Made by a program: the position numbers and the translations under genes
Shown here: in pieces, positions 23,794 to 35,264 of the stretch
Position numbering within the stretch: position 1 is the first letter of the stretch
Layout of the letters: the number at the start of each line of letters is the position of its first letter
Assembly: GCF_029407905.1 (NCBI RefSeq)
Contig: NC_073637.1
Coordinates: forward strand, 53,196,501-53,260,500
Direction of reading: 5' to 3'
From: Bubalus kerabau
Taxonomy: Eukaryota > Chordata > Mammalia > Artiodactyla > Bovidae
DNA: 64,000 nucleotides
Notes under the pieces: generated by a model
Seen by the model: only the letters and a program-made list of their open reading frames with translations
Database searches by the model: none
Told to the model about the DNA's origin: nothing

Positions 23794-26700
23794 GCTGTTC
23801 TTCAGTCACTAAGTCATGTCCAACTCTTTGTGATGCCATGGACTGCAGCACGCCAGGTTCCTCAGTCCTCCATCATTTCCTAGAGTTTGCTCAAATTCAT
23901 GCCCATTGAGTGGGTAATGCTATCTAACCATCTAGTTATCTGCCTCCCCTTTCTCCTTTTGCCTTCAATCTTTTCCAGAATCAGGGTCTTTTCCAATGAG
24001 TCAGCCCTTTGCGTTAGGTAGCCAAAGTACTGGAGATTTAGCACCAGTCCTTCCAAAGAATATTCAGATTTGATTTCCTTTAGGATTGACTGGTCTGATC
24101 TCCTTGTAATCCAAGGGACTCTCAAGGGTCTTCTCCAACACCACAATTAGAAATATCAATTCTTTATCACTCAGCCTTCTCTATGGTCCAACTCTCACAT
24201 TTGTACCTGATTACCAGATAAAAGGGGCTTCCCTGGTGGCTCAGATAGTAAAGAATTCGCCTGCAACACAGGAGACCCAGGTTCGATCCCTGGGTTGGGA
24301 AAATCCCCTGGAGGAGGGCAGGGCCACCCACTCCAGTATTCTTGCCTGGAGAATTCCATGGACAGAGGAGCCTGGCAGGCTACAGTCCATGGGGTCTCAA
24401 AGAGTCAGACACAACTGAGCAACTAACACACACACACTGGAAAAGAACATAGCTTTGACTACATGGATCTTAATCAATAAAGTGATGCCTCTGCTTTTTA
24501 ATATGCTGTCTAGATTTGTCATAGATTTCCTTCCTAGGAGCAATTGTCTTTTAATTTCATGGCTGCAGTCGCCACCCATAGTGATTTGGGAGCCCAAGAA
24601 AAGAAAAGCTGTCACTGCTTCCAGTTTTTTCCCTTCTATTTGCCATGAACTGATAGGATAAGATGCCATGATCTTTGCTTTTTTAATGTTGGGTTTCGAG
24701 TCAGCTTTTTCACTCTCTTCCTTCACCCTCATCAAGAGGTTCTTTGGTTTCTCTTCATTTTCTGTCATTAGAGTGGTATCATCTGCATATTTGAGGTTGT
24801 TCTGATTTCTCCCAGCAATCTTGATTCCAGCTTTTGATTCATCCAGCCTAGCATTTCACATGATGTCATCTGCATGTAATTTAAATAGGCAGGGTAAAAT
24901 TTTACAGCCTTGTCATACTGCTATCCCAGTTGGAACCAGTCAGTTGTTCCATGTCTGGTTATGTTTCTTCTTGACCCACATACAGGTTTATTAGGAGACA
25001 GGTAAGGTGATCTGATACTCCCATCACTTCAAGAATTTTTTTTACAGTTTGTTGTGATCCACCCAGTCAAAGGCTTTAGAGTAGTCAATGAAACAGAAGT
25101 AGGTGTTTTTTCTGGAACTCCCTTGCTTTATCCATGATCCAACGAGTGTCGGCAATTTGATCTATGGTTCCTCTGCCTCTTTGAAGTCCAGATTGTACTT
25201 GGGCATGTTTTCCATTTACGTATTGCTAAAGCCTAGCTTGAATGATTTTAAGCATATGAAATTAGCACAATTGCATGGCAGTCTGAACATTCTTTGGTCT
25301 TGCCCTTCTTTGAAATGGAATAAAAACTGCTCTTTTCCAGTCCTGTGGCCACTGCTGAGTTTTCCAAATTTGCTGGCATATTGAGTGCAGCACTTTCACA
25401 TCATCTTTTAAGATTTGAAATAGCTCAGCTGTAATTCCCCACTTCCACTAGCTTTTTTCCTAATGCTTCCTAAGGCCCACTTGACTTCACACTTCAGGAC
25501 ATCTGACTCTAGATGAATGACCACACCATTGTGGTTATCTAAGTATTCTGCCACCTCTGCATAAACTCTTCTGCTTCTGTTAAGTCCTTATACTTTCTGT
25601 GCTTTATTCTGCCTATCTTTGCATCAAATGTTCCCTTGATATATCCAATTTATTGAAGAAATCTTGACTTTCCCATTCTGTTCTTTTCCTTTATTTCTTT
25701 GCATTGTTCATTTAAGAAGGCTTTCTTGTCTCTCCATGCTATTTTCTTGAACTCTGGTCAGTTGGGTATATCTTTCCCTTTCTCCCCTGCTTTTTGCTTC
25801 TATTCTTTCCTCAGCTATTGGTAAGATCTCCTCAGACAATTATTTGCCTTCTTACATTTCTTTCTTTGGAGGATGGTTTTGGTCACCACCTCCTGTACAA
25901 TGTTACAAACCTTGCTCCACAGTTCTTTAGGCACTCTGTCTACCAGATCTAATCCCTTGAATTTATTCATTATCTCCACTGTATAATCATAGGGGATTTG
26001 ATTTAGGTTACACCTGAATGGGTTAGTGGTTTTCCCTACTTTCTTATATTTAACCCTGAATTTTGAAAGAAGGAGCTCATGATCTGAGGCACAGTTGGCT
26101 CCAGGTCTTATTTTTACTGACTATACAGAACTTCTCCATTTTTGGCTAAAAAGAATATACTCAATCTAATTTCAATATTGACCATCTGGTGATATCCATG
26201 TGTAGAGTTATCTCTTGGGTTGTTGACAATGGGTGTTTGCTATGACCAGCGTGTTCTCTTGACAAAATTCTGTTAGCTTTGTCCTGCTTCATTTTGTATT
26301 CCAAGGCCAAACTTCCCTGTTATTCTAGGCATCTCTCGACTTCCTACTTTTGCATTTTAATCCCCTATGGTGAAAAGTATATCGTTTTTTGGTATTCTAG
26401 AATCTGTTGCAGGTCTTCATAGAAACATAAATTCACCCATTCCCATCCATTTTAGTTCATTGATTCCTAAGATGTCCAAGTTCAATCTTGCCATCTCCTG
26501 CTTGACCACACAACCAACTTACTTTCATTCATGGACCTAACATTTCATGTACCTATGCAATATTGTTCTTTACAGCACTGGAATTTAATTCCACCACCAG
26601 ACACATCCACAACTAAGCATCATTTCTACTTTGATTCAGCTGCTTCATTCTTTTTAATTTACTAGTAATTGCCCTCTACTCTTCCCTAGAAGTATATTGG

Positions 26701-26928
26701 ATAACTTCTGACCTCAGAGCCTCATCTTCTAGTGCTCTATATTTGCCTTTTCATACTATTCATGGGATTCTCAAGGCAAGAGTACTAGAGTGAGTTGTCA
26801 TTTCCTCCCCTGGTGGACCATGTTTAGTCAGAACGCTTCACTATGACCCGTCCATCCTGGGTGCCCCACAGGTTCATTGAGTTACACAAGCCTCTTCACC
26901 ATGACAAGGCTGTGATCCATGAGGCAAA
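23794..26928 (-). mobile_element. BovB (RTE-type LINE), near full length, antisense
   Basis: About 2.9 kb of BovB is present once an internal SINE is subtracted, close to the roughly 3.2 kb length usual for the family. The element encodes an apurinic-type endonuclease followed by a reverse transcriptase. Here both are ruined: only scattered peptides remain, such as KKAKIMASYPISSWQIEGKK (24397-24768). A perfect 10-bp target duplication, cagatagact, lies at 23784-23793 and 26929-26938, so both ends of the insertion are defined. The 3' end is at 23794 and the 5' UTR-like part runs to 26928. Mutation load is higher than in the other BovB copies of this window. Confidence 0.95.
24224..24437 (+). 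mobile_element. Bov-tA SINE, sense, inside the 23.8-26.9 kb BovB
   Basis: Complete tRNA head and body close to consensus ('gcttccctggtggctcag', 'acccaggttcgatccctggg'), ending in a short CA tract. It interrupts the BovB 3' region, so it is younger than that copy. Confidence 0.95.
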
Positions 26929-26938
26929 CAGATAGACT

Positions 26939-27361
26939 AACAACATATCAATTACTTTGCACTGAACAAGGAAATAGTCTGGTAAGAAAAAGTTCTTTTA
27001 TATCTGCCTTGTATAGTTTGATATAAATAGTAACCTCTGAATATAACATTTTGATACAGCATTTGTATGCAGATATCCAACTTTTTACTCTATTTGCTCC
27101 AGAGTAACTGCTATTTACTTTCCTCTCTATAACCTTCATCTATAACCAGATCTTGAATTTTATGGTATTATGAATTTTTCATGTCTGCCCTCTCCCTTGG
27201 ATTTTACCTAACATGTAACATAGTCTCTCTAGACTCTCCTCCATCAGCAACTCTACATGATTAGTCCACACATCTACAGAAGGGCTAATACAGGCAAATA
27301 TTTCAGCGATTATCTTCCTCTATTTGGAATGATAAGAGAATGTTAAAATAGTAAGATATTT
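26939..27361. other. Unassigned 420-bp spacer between two BovB copies
   Basis: No recognisable element. It separates two independent same-strand BovB insertions. Confidence 0.6.
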
Positions 27362-27363
27362 CA

Positions 27364-30300
27364 TTCAGTTCAGTTAAGTAGAGTTGCTCAGTCATGTCCG
27401 ACTCTGCGACCCTATGAACCACAGCACACCAGGCCTCCCTATCCATACCAACTCCCAGAGTTTACCCAAACTAATGTCCACTAAGACGGTGATGCCATCA
27501 AACCATCTCATCCTCTGTTGTCTCTTTCTGCTCCTGCCCTCAATCTTTTCCAGCATTAGAGTCTTTTCAAATGAGTCAGGTCTTCGCATCAGTTAGCCAA
27601 AGTATTGGAGTTTCAGCTTCAACATCAGTCCTTCCAATGAACACCCAGGACTGATTTCCTTTAGGATGGACTGGTTGGATCTCCTTGCAGTCCAAGGGAC
27701 ACTCAAGAGTCTTCTCCAACACCCCAGTTCAAAGGCATCAATACTTTGGCACACAGCTTTCCTTATAGTCCAACTCTCACATCCATACATGACCATAGGA
27801 AAAACCATAGCCTTGACTAGACGGACCTTTGTTGGCAAAGTAATGTCTCTGCTTTTTAATATGCTGTTTAGGTTGCTCATAACTTTCCTTCCAAGGAGTA
27901 AGCGTCTTCTAATTTCATGGCTGCAATCAGCATCTGCAGTGATTTTGGACCCCAGAAAAATAAAGTCTGACACTGTTTCCACTGTTTTCCCATCTATTTG
28001 CCATGAAGTGATGGGACCAGATGTCATGATCTTAGTTTTCTGAATGTTGAGCTTTAAGCCAACTTTTTAAATCTCCTCTTTTACTTTCATCAAGAGGCTC
28101 TTTAGTTCTTCACTTTCTGTCATAAGGTTGGTATCATCTGCATATCTGAGGTTACTGATATTCCTCCCGGCAATCTTGATTCCAGCTTATGCTTCCTCCA
28201 GCCCAGCGTTTCTCATGATATACTGTACATATAAGTTAAATAAGCAAGGTGACAATATTAGCCTTGACATACTCCTTTTCCTATTTGGAACCAATCTGTT
28301 GTTCCATGTCCAGTTCTAACTGTTGCTTCCTGATTTGTATACAGGTTTCTCAAGAGGCAGGTCAAGTGGTCTGGTATTCCCATCTCTTTCAGAATTTTCC
28401 ACAGTTTATTGTGATCCACACAGTCAAAGGCTTTGGCATACTCAATAAAGCAGAAATATATATATTTTTGGAACTCCTTGCTTTTTTGACGATCCAGCGG
28501 ATGCTGGCAATTTGATCTCTGGTTCCTCTGCCTTTTCTAAAACCAGCTTGAACATCTGGAAGTTCATGGTTCACGTATTGCTGAAGCCTGGCTTGGAGAA
28601 TTTTAAGCATTACTTTACTAGCTTGTGAGATGAGTGAAATTATGCAGTAGTTTGAGCACTCTTTGCCACTGCTTTTCTTTGGGATTGGAATGAAAACTGA
28701 CCTTTTCCAGTCTTGTGGCCACTGCTGAGTTTTCTTAATTTGCTGGCATATTGAGTGCAGCACTTTCACAGCATCATGTTTTAGGATTTGAAATAGCTCA
28801 ACTGGAATTCCATCACCTCCACTAGCTTTGTTTGTAGTGATGCTTTAAGGCCCACTTGACTTCACATTCCAGGATGTCTGGCTCTAGGTGAGTGATGACA
28901 CCACCGTGATTATCTGGGTCGTGAAGATCTTTTTTGTACAGTTCTTCTGTGTATTTTTGCCATCTCTTCTTAATATGTTCTGCTTCTTTTAAGTCCCTAC
29001 AATTTCTGTCTTTTATTCAGCCCATCTTTGCATGAAATGTTCCACTGGTATCTCCAATTTTCTTGAAGAGATCTCTAGTCCTTCCCATTCTATTGTTTTC
29101 CTCTATTTCTTTGCATTGGTCGCTGAAGAAGGCTTTCTTAGCTCTCCTTGCTATTCTTTAGAACTCTGCATTCAGATGCTTATATCTTTCCTTTTCTTCT
29201 TTGGTTTTCGCTTCTCTTCTTTTCACAGCTATTTGTAAGGCCTCCTCAGACAGTCATTTTGCTTTTTTGCATTCCTTTTTCTTGTGGATTGTCTTGATTC
29301 CTGTCTCCTGTACAATATCATGAACCTCCATCAATATTTCATCAGGCACTCTGTCTATCAGATCTAGTCCCTTAAATCTATTTCTCACTTCCATTGTATA
29401 ATCAGAAGGGATTTGATCTAGGCCATACCTGAATGGTCTGATGGTTTTCCCCACTTTCTTCAATTTAAGTCTGAATTTGGCAATAAAGTCTTCATGATCT
29501 AAGCCACAGTCAGCTCCCGGTCTTGTTTTTACTGACTGTATAGAGCTTCTCCATCTTGGGCTGCAAAGAATATAATCAATCTGATTTCAGTGTTGACCAT
29601 CTGTTGAGGTCCATGTGTAGAGTCTTCCCTTTTGCTGTAGGAAGAGGGTGTTTGCTATGACCAGTGTGTTCTCTTGGCAAAACTCTATTAGCCCTTGCCC
29701 TGGTTCATTCTGTACTCCAAGCCCAAATTTGCCTGTTACCCCAGGTGTTTCTTGACTTCCTACTTTTGCATTCCAGTCCCCTATAATGAAATGAACAACT
29801 TTTCTGGTTGTTAGTTCTAAACGATCCTGTAGGTCTTCATAGAACTGTTCAACTTCAGCTTCTTCAGCATTACTGCTCGGGGCATAGACTTGGATTACTG
29901 TGATATTGAATGGTTTGCCTTGGAAACAAACAGAGATCATTCTGTCATTTTTTTAGATTGCAACCAAGTACTGCATTTTGGACTCTTTTGTTGATTATGA
30001 TGGCTACCCCATTTATTCCAAGGGATTCTTGCCCACAGTTGTAGATATAATGGTCATATGAGTTAAATTCACCCATTCCAGTCCATTTTAGTTCACTGAT
30101 TCCTAGAATGTCAAAATTCACTCTTGCCATCTCCTGTTGGGCCACTTCCAACTTGCCTTGATTCATGGACCTGACATCCAGGTTCCTATGCAATATTGCT
30201 CTTTACAGCATCAGACCTTGCTTCTATCACCAGTCACATCCACAACTGGGTGTTGTTCTTGCTTTGGTTCCATCCCTTCATTCTTTCTGGAGTTATTTCT

Positions 30301-30490
30301 CCACTGATCTCCAGTAGCATATTTGGCACGTACCAACCTGGGGAGTTCCTCTTTCAGTGTCTTATCTTTTTGCCTTTTCATACTGTTCATGGGGATCTCA
30401 AAGCAAGAATACTGAAGTGGTTTTCCATTCCCTTCTCCAGTGGACCACATTCCATCAGACCGCTCTACCATGACCTGTCTGTCTTGGGTT
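27364..30490 (-). mobile_element. BovB LINE, near full length (3.1 kb), antisense
   Basis: It starts at the 3' tail repeat TTCAGTTCAG (27364) and runs to the 5' UTR-like segment ending 'gtctgtcttgggtt' near 30490, where consensus-like sequence stops. From 5' to 3' on the minus strand, endonuclease fragments lie at 29945-30193 (GISELKWTG) and 29587-29940 (GDWNAKVGSQ, YTWTSTDGQ). Reverse-transcriptase fragments lie at 28389-28769 (ASKVMLKILQARLQQY, GFRKGRGTRDQIA), and C-terminal pieces at 27593-28027. Stops and frameshifts split the reading frame. No clear target duplication was found. Confidence 0.95.
29587..30193 (-). pseudogene. BovB endonuclease domain, broken
   Basis: Two open segments, 29945-30193 and 29587-29940, are separated by a single in-frame stop near 29942. 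They carry signature stretches of the APE-type endonuclease of RTE LINEs: GISELKWTGMGEF in the first, then VIQVYAPSSNAEE, GDWNAKVG and YTWTSTDGQ in the second. The enzyme nicks target DNA to prime reverse transcription. The copy is dead. Confidence 0.85.
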
Positions 30491-30499
30491 ATATACATA

Positions 30500-31985
30500 C
30501 TATGTCTTGATAATTCATAGTGGATGTTTAATAATATGTTTGTTGATTAAAAATTGTATAGTTTTTGATTATGAATCTGATCAACTGTGTTGATCTCTTT
30601 CTTCTTGATTTTTAGATTAATATTGAAAATAAAAAATTGAAAATAATTATATGCATTTATATTTCATGGGTCATAAATATAAAATGAATCCCACTATCAT
30701 TATATCAATGTTTTATTTATGAAAAGCCTCAAATAGGCTAAAATGCTGTATTTTGAGAGATTCCTGGCAAGATTCTTTCTAAGAAAAAATAAAAACCATG
30801 GGGGAAAAACCATAAAACTTTTATTTACAATTAATTTTTTACATTTATACATGAATTTTTAAGAACATGGCTTATTTTTGTTTGTTTTCTATATGAGTAT
30901 ATAATTGACTTAGCACAATTTTCAGGAAACAATACTTTATTTCACCTCCATTTTTCACAAATGAAAAAGCTATTTCTGTGTGTTTCTTTTTCTGAACTCC
31001 CTATTTTGTTTCACTGACCTGTTTATTAGCCCTTGGACTAATATCAAACATTCTTAAACACTATAGTTTTACAGAAAGTCATGACAACCAATAGTAGTAG
31101 TTCAGCTTTTGGTTCATAGTAATTTATTTCTTAAAATCAGCAAAGACACATGGCAATTTTCTTCAATTTAATACATTAATTTAATATATATAATTTAATT
31201 GAAATATATAAATATTAAAATTAATTTTACACAAAATATTTTTTTATTATCAAGCATTGACATGCTTTTCTTATTACAGCATAGAAGGACAACTATAAAT
31301 AACATGGTGTTTAATTTTATGAGAAAGCAACACTACCATGTTTCTTTCTATCATACTCCTTCCACAAAATACTTTATTTCTTGGATGATATCTACCATGA
31401 AGCCAATGAATTTCCTATCTGTTTTTTTTCTGGGATTTTGTTTTTCACTAAATGCAGAAGAAGGTACTGTGATGAGATAACTCTTTGGAACAATACCTTA
31501 GAGATAATGTTGACTTTTCTGATTTGAAGGGCTTGTGTTTCTTATCTAAGAAAAAGAAGGAGGAGAAATATTTTGAATCTACCAACTGTCTGCTTTTTCT
31601 GTATCTGATAGTGAGCATTCAAGGAACACTGATTGCTCTCACTTAATGTTCAATTTAACTTTTCTCATGAAAATCCTTTCTAGAATATAATCACACATTT
31701 ATTGTCAATCTATGCTATCATATTATCACTGAGAATATTTTTTATTTGAAAGCTGAGGGAAGTTTTATTAGTTTTATACTGCTCTATTTTTACTTATATA
31801 TTTTCAAGATATTAATGTATCTACTTGTAATATTTTAACTGTATTATATGTAATTTTAAATTCTACTTTAGACTCTTCTTTGAAGGTTATTTTTGTGTTA
31901 ACATTCTTTGATAAGAAGGTAGTTTTTGTTTTCAATATTAAATTTTTAATGTCTTTCTTTTCTTCACCTTCATCTTATATTTAAA
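30500..31985. other. Intronic sequence, nothing recognised
   Basis: AT-rich intron. The open frame 31199-31480 ends with a signal-peptide-like stretch, which is discussed and rejected as an exon elsewhere in this report. Confidence 0.55.
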
Positions 31986-31989
31986 TCAT

Positions 31990-32228
31990 GGCAGTGGTAG
32001 TGTTAAACAAGTAGCAAGAACATGTATTTTGGAGTCACACAGAACTTTGTTGAATTCTAATTCTTCCAACAAACAAATAGGATGGCAACCACTTAACCTC
32101 TCTAAACCTTATGGAAAATAGAACATAAAAAGGCTATTTCATAGTGTTTCCTGGATTAAATTTGTAAAACTAACTCAGTACCTGGCATGCACAAAAAGTT
32201 TTTAATAAACATTTGTGATGACATATTA
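31990..32228 (+). mobile_element. MIR SINE, sense
   Basis: A nearly complete MIR order: 'tattttggagtcacacagaac', 'ccacttaacctctctaaacctt', 'ggattaaatttgtaaaac', 'cagtacctggcatgcac' and 'tttttaataaacatttgtg'. Confidence 0.8.
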
Positions 32229-32611
32229 AAATATTGGCATCTATAACTTTGTCTTTATATTTATATCATTATTCAGTACCTCATTTTTTCCTTCCCCAAC
32301 TCTGTTAGAAGGATTATCCTTTATCAAGGTGAATGTCAATCACACTGTAACTCATATTTCTTTCACAGTTAAGCTTCTTAAAATAACAGTCAATATGGGC
32401 TTTCTATATTTCCTCTTTTCCTATTTTTGCTAATAATCACTAAATTTGATTTGTCACCTCACTGAAGTTACTCAGGACAAGGTGACATTCTAATTGCTTA
32501 ATCCATGGATTGAGTTTAAGTATTCACATTATCTTTTAATGTCAGTATAATTTGGAAAAACTCAACTCATTAAAAAGTTAGCAAAACTAATGGAGAGTCC
32601 ACATAAACTAT

Positions 32612-32765
32612 GGAAAAGAACATGGCTTTGGTTTCTGGCTTTTCCCTTTACTGTGTAACTTTTAGCATAAGTTATTTCCCTCTGTAGGCCTTTGATTTCT
32701 TTATTTGCAAAATAGAATAAAAATTACTGTTTAACCTGAAAACCCTTTTAAAAAATAATGCCTAC
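32612..32765 (+). mobile_element. MIR SINE, sense, partial
   Basis: It matches the MIR middle: 'acatggctttggtttctggc', 'ctgtgtaacttttagc' and 'tgatttctttatttgcaaaat'. Confidence 0.65.
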
Positions 32766-32769
32766 TTGA

Positions 32770-33279
32770 TTTATATACATGAAAAGGATGTCAATATTTG
32801 GAAAATATTTAATGCACTAACCTCAAATTGAAAATTCAGGTGGATAAATAGTCTTATAAAAGACAGTGCTTTATGTTATAACTGTAGCTTTGGTTCCATC
32901 CTTATTTGAGAAACCATTTATCTGTATAAAACATATTTTTGGATAAATATATATATATATATATTTGTATCTCTACAGAAAGGCTCTAAAAAACATTTGA
33001 GTAAAATATTTGGTTCCCTTTTCTATAATTATCCTTTCAAATCTTTATAGCTGTCCTTGGGTTTTTGTCATCTTTACAAGACACATATTGCTCCTTTCAT
33101 TGTTCACATCTTGCTCCCCACTTCTCACTTCTGTCACCAGCTAATGTTTGCGCCATTTTTAGTATAAAAGTTGCAGACCTGGTCGCTCTGCAGTTTAATG
33201 AGTTGCCATGCTGCTAGAAAGTGCTTTCTGTTTCCAGCTGTTTACCTACTTCCTGGAAAAAGTAGTAGCTCTTTCATAT
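32770..33279. other. Intronic sequence with (TA)n tract
   Basis: A TA tract lies at 32947-32964. A TATAAAA motif lies near 33163 without supporting promoter context. No exon was recognised. Confidence 0.55.
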
Positions 33280-33290
33280 ATAGATTTGTG

Positions 33291-33501
33291 TAAGGGCTTC
33301 CCTGGTAGCTTAGAGGTTAAAGCATCTGGCCACAATGCAGAAGACCTGGGTTCGATCCCTGGGTTGGGAAGATCCCCTGGAAAAGGAAATGGCAACCCAC
33401 TCCAGTATTCTTGGCTGGAAGATCCCATGGATGGAGGAACCTGGTGGGCTACAGTCCACGGGGTGGCAAAGAGTTGGACACGACTGAGCAACTTCACTTT
33501 C
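33291..33501 (+). mobile_element. Bov-tA SINE, sense, with 11-bp target duplication
   Basis: Complete head and body ('cctgggttcgatccctggg', 'ggcaacccactccagtattc'). A perfect duplication, atagatttgtg, lies at 33280-33290 and 33502-33512. Confidence 0.96.
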
Positions 33502-33681
33502 ATAGATTTGTGGGTTATTAGGAACACAGGATGATAAATGTTGGACATTTGATTCATAGAGGAAATTTAGTAATTAGTAGCATTTAACATCAAATGGGCC
33601 TTACGAAGCATCACTACGAAAAAAGCTAGTGGAGGTGATGGAATTCCAGTTGAGCTATTTCAAATCCTAAAACATGATGCT

Positions 33682-34380
33682 GTGAAAGTGCTGCACTCAA
33701 TATGCCAACAAATTTGGAAAACTCAGCAGTGGCCACAGGACTGGAAAAGGTCAGTGCTTTGGGATTTCATTCCAATCCCAAAGAAAGGCAATGTCAAAGA
33801 ATGCTCAAATTACCGCACAATTGCACTCATCTCACATGCTAGCAAAGTAATGCTCAAAATTCTCCAAGCCAGGCTTCAACAATACATGAACCGTGAACTT
33901 CCAGATGTTCAAGCTGGCTTTAGAAAAGGCGGAGGAACCAGAGATCACATTGCCAACATCCGCTGGATCATCAAAAAAGCAAGAGAGTTCCAGAAAAACA
34001 TCTATTTCTGCTTTATTGAGTATGCCAAAGCCTTTGACTGCGTGGATCACAATAAACTGTAGAAAATTCTGAAAGAGATGGGAATACCAGACCACCTGAC
34101 CTGCCTCTTGAGAAACCTGTATGCAGGACAGGAAACAACAGTTAGAACTGGACATGGAACAACAGACTGGTTCCAAATAGGAAAAGGAGTATGTCAAGGC
34201 TGTATATTGTCACCATGCTTATTTAACTTATATGCAGAGTACATCATGAGAAATGCTGGACTGGAGGAAGCACAAGCTGGAATCAAGATTGCAGCTTGAT
34301 TCCCTATCTTGATTGGGAGAAATATCAGTAACCTCAGATACGCAGATGACACCACCCTTATGGCAGAAAGTGAAGAGGAA
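33682..34380 (+). pseudogene. BovB reverse transcriptase fragment, broken
   Basis: Open pieces carry FIPIPKKGN, ASKVMLKILQARLQQY, GFRKGGGTRDHIA, YAKAFDCVDHNKL, then CQGCILSPCLFNLYAEYIMRN, and after a short insertion RYADDTTLMAESEEE. The gene is broken by a stop at 34060-34062 and a stop created in the 22-bp insertion. Confidence 0.88.
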
Positions 34381-34706
34381 CTCAAAGGCCTCTTGATGAA
34401 GGTGAAAGTCGAGAGTGAAAAAGTTGGCTTAAAGCTCAACTTTCAGAAAACTAAAATCATAGCATCTGGTCCCATCACTTAACGGCAAATAGATGCGGAA
34501 GCAATGGAAACAGTGTCAGACTTTATTTTTCTGGGCTCCAAAATCACTGCAGATGGTGATTGCAGCCATGAAATTAAAAGATGCTTACTCCTTGGAAGGA
34601 AAGTTATAAGGACCTAGACAGCATATTAAAAAGCAGAGACATTATTTTGCCAACAAAGGTCTGTCTAGTCGAGGCTATGGTTTTTTCCAGTAGTCATGTA
34701 TGGATG

Positions 34707-34836
34707 GAGAAGGAAATGGCGATCCACTCCAGTGTTCTTGCGGGGAGAATCCCAGGGATGGGGGATCCTGGTGGGCTGCCGTCTATGGGGTCACACGGAG
34801 TCAGACATGACTGAAGCAACTTAGCAGCAGCAGCAG
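34707..34836 (+). mobile_element. Single Bov-A monomer with (AGC)n tail, nested in BovB
   Basis: One Bov-A unit ('gagaaggaaatggcgatcc' to 'cgtctatggggtcacac') ending in AGCAGCAGCAGCAG. A perfect 9-bp duplication, gtatggatg, lies at 34698-34706 and 34837-34845. It carries neither a tRNA head nor a second monomer. Confidence 0.93.
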
Positions 34837-35264
34837 GTATGGATGTGACAGTTGGACTATAAAGAAAGCTGAGTGCTGAAGAATTGATGCTTTTGAACTG
34901 TGGTGTTGGAGAAGACTCTTGAGAGTCCCTTGGACTGCAAGGAGATCCAACCAGTCCATCATAAAGGAAATCAGTCCTGGGTGTTCGTTGGAAGGACTGA
35001 TGTTGAAGCCGAAATTCAAATACTTTGGCCACCTGATGGGAAGAGCTGACTCATTTGAAAAGACCCTGATGCTGGGAAAGACTGAGGGCAGGAGGAGAAG
35101 GGGACAACAGAGGATGAGATGTTTTGATGTCATCACTGACTCAATTGACATGAGATTGGGTAAACTCTGGGAATTGATGATGGACAGGGAGGCCTGGTGT
35201 GCTGCAGTCCATGGGGTCGCAAAGAGTTGGACATGACTGAGCGACTGAACTGAACTGAATTGAA

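Larger units (their letters stand above)
33589..35264 (+). mobile_element. BovB LINE, sense, 5'-truncated, with nested Bov-A
   Basis: It begins inside the reverse-transcriptase region ('tcaaatgggccttacgaagc') and runs to the 3' tail GAACTGAACTGAATTGAAC. The RT frame 33682-34062 shows FIEYAKAFDCVDH (catalytic motif A) and stops at TAG (34060-34062). 34078-34299 carries GKGVCQGCILSP (motif B). The metal-binding YADD lies beyond a 22-bp palindromic insertion (34293-34314). A Bov-A monomer interrupts it at 34707-34836. It is non-functional. Confidence 0.95.

Noticed and set aside
31199..31480. Open frame ending in a signal-peptide-like stretch (ATG at 31397, MKPMNFLSVFFLGF...) next to a GGTACT donor-like site
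   Set aside because: The donor-like site would leave phase 1, but the next CSMD3 exon at 48182 needs two bases before it, so it would not be in frame. No domain follows and TAA comes eight codons later. The hydrophobic run fits T-rich intron.
33150..33240. TATAAAA at about 33163 followed by a short open frame from 33208
   Set aside because: A lone TATA match in AT-rich DNA with no CpG-rich context. The open frame runs into a Bov-tA and has no domain.
34824..34836. AGC repeats here and at 41950-41969 as possible expandable coding repeats
   Set aside because: Both are tails of Bov-A/Bov-A2 SINEs, intronic and short.
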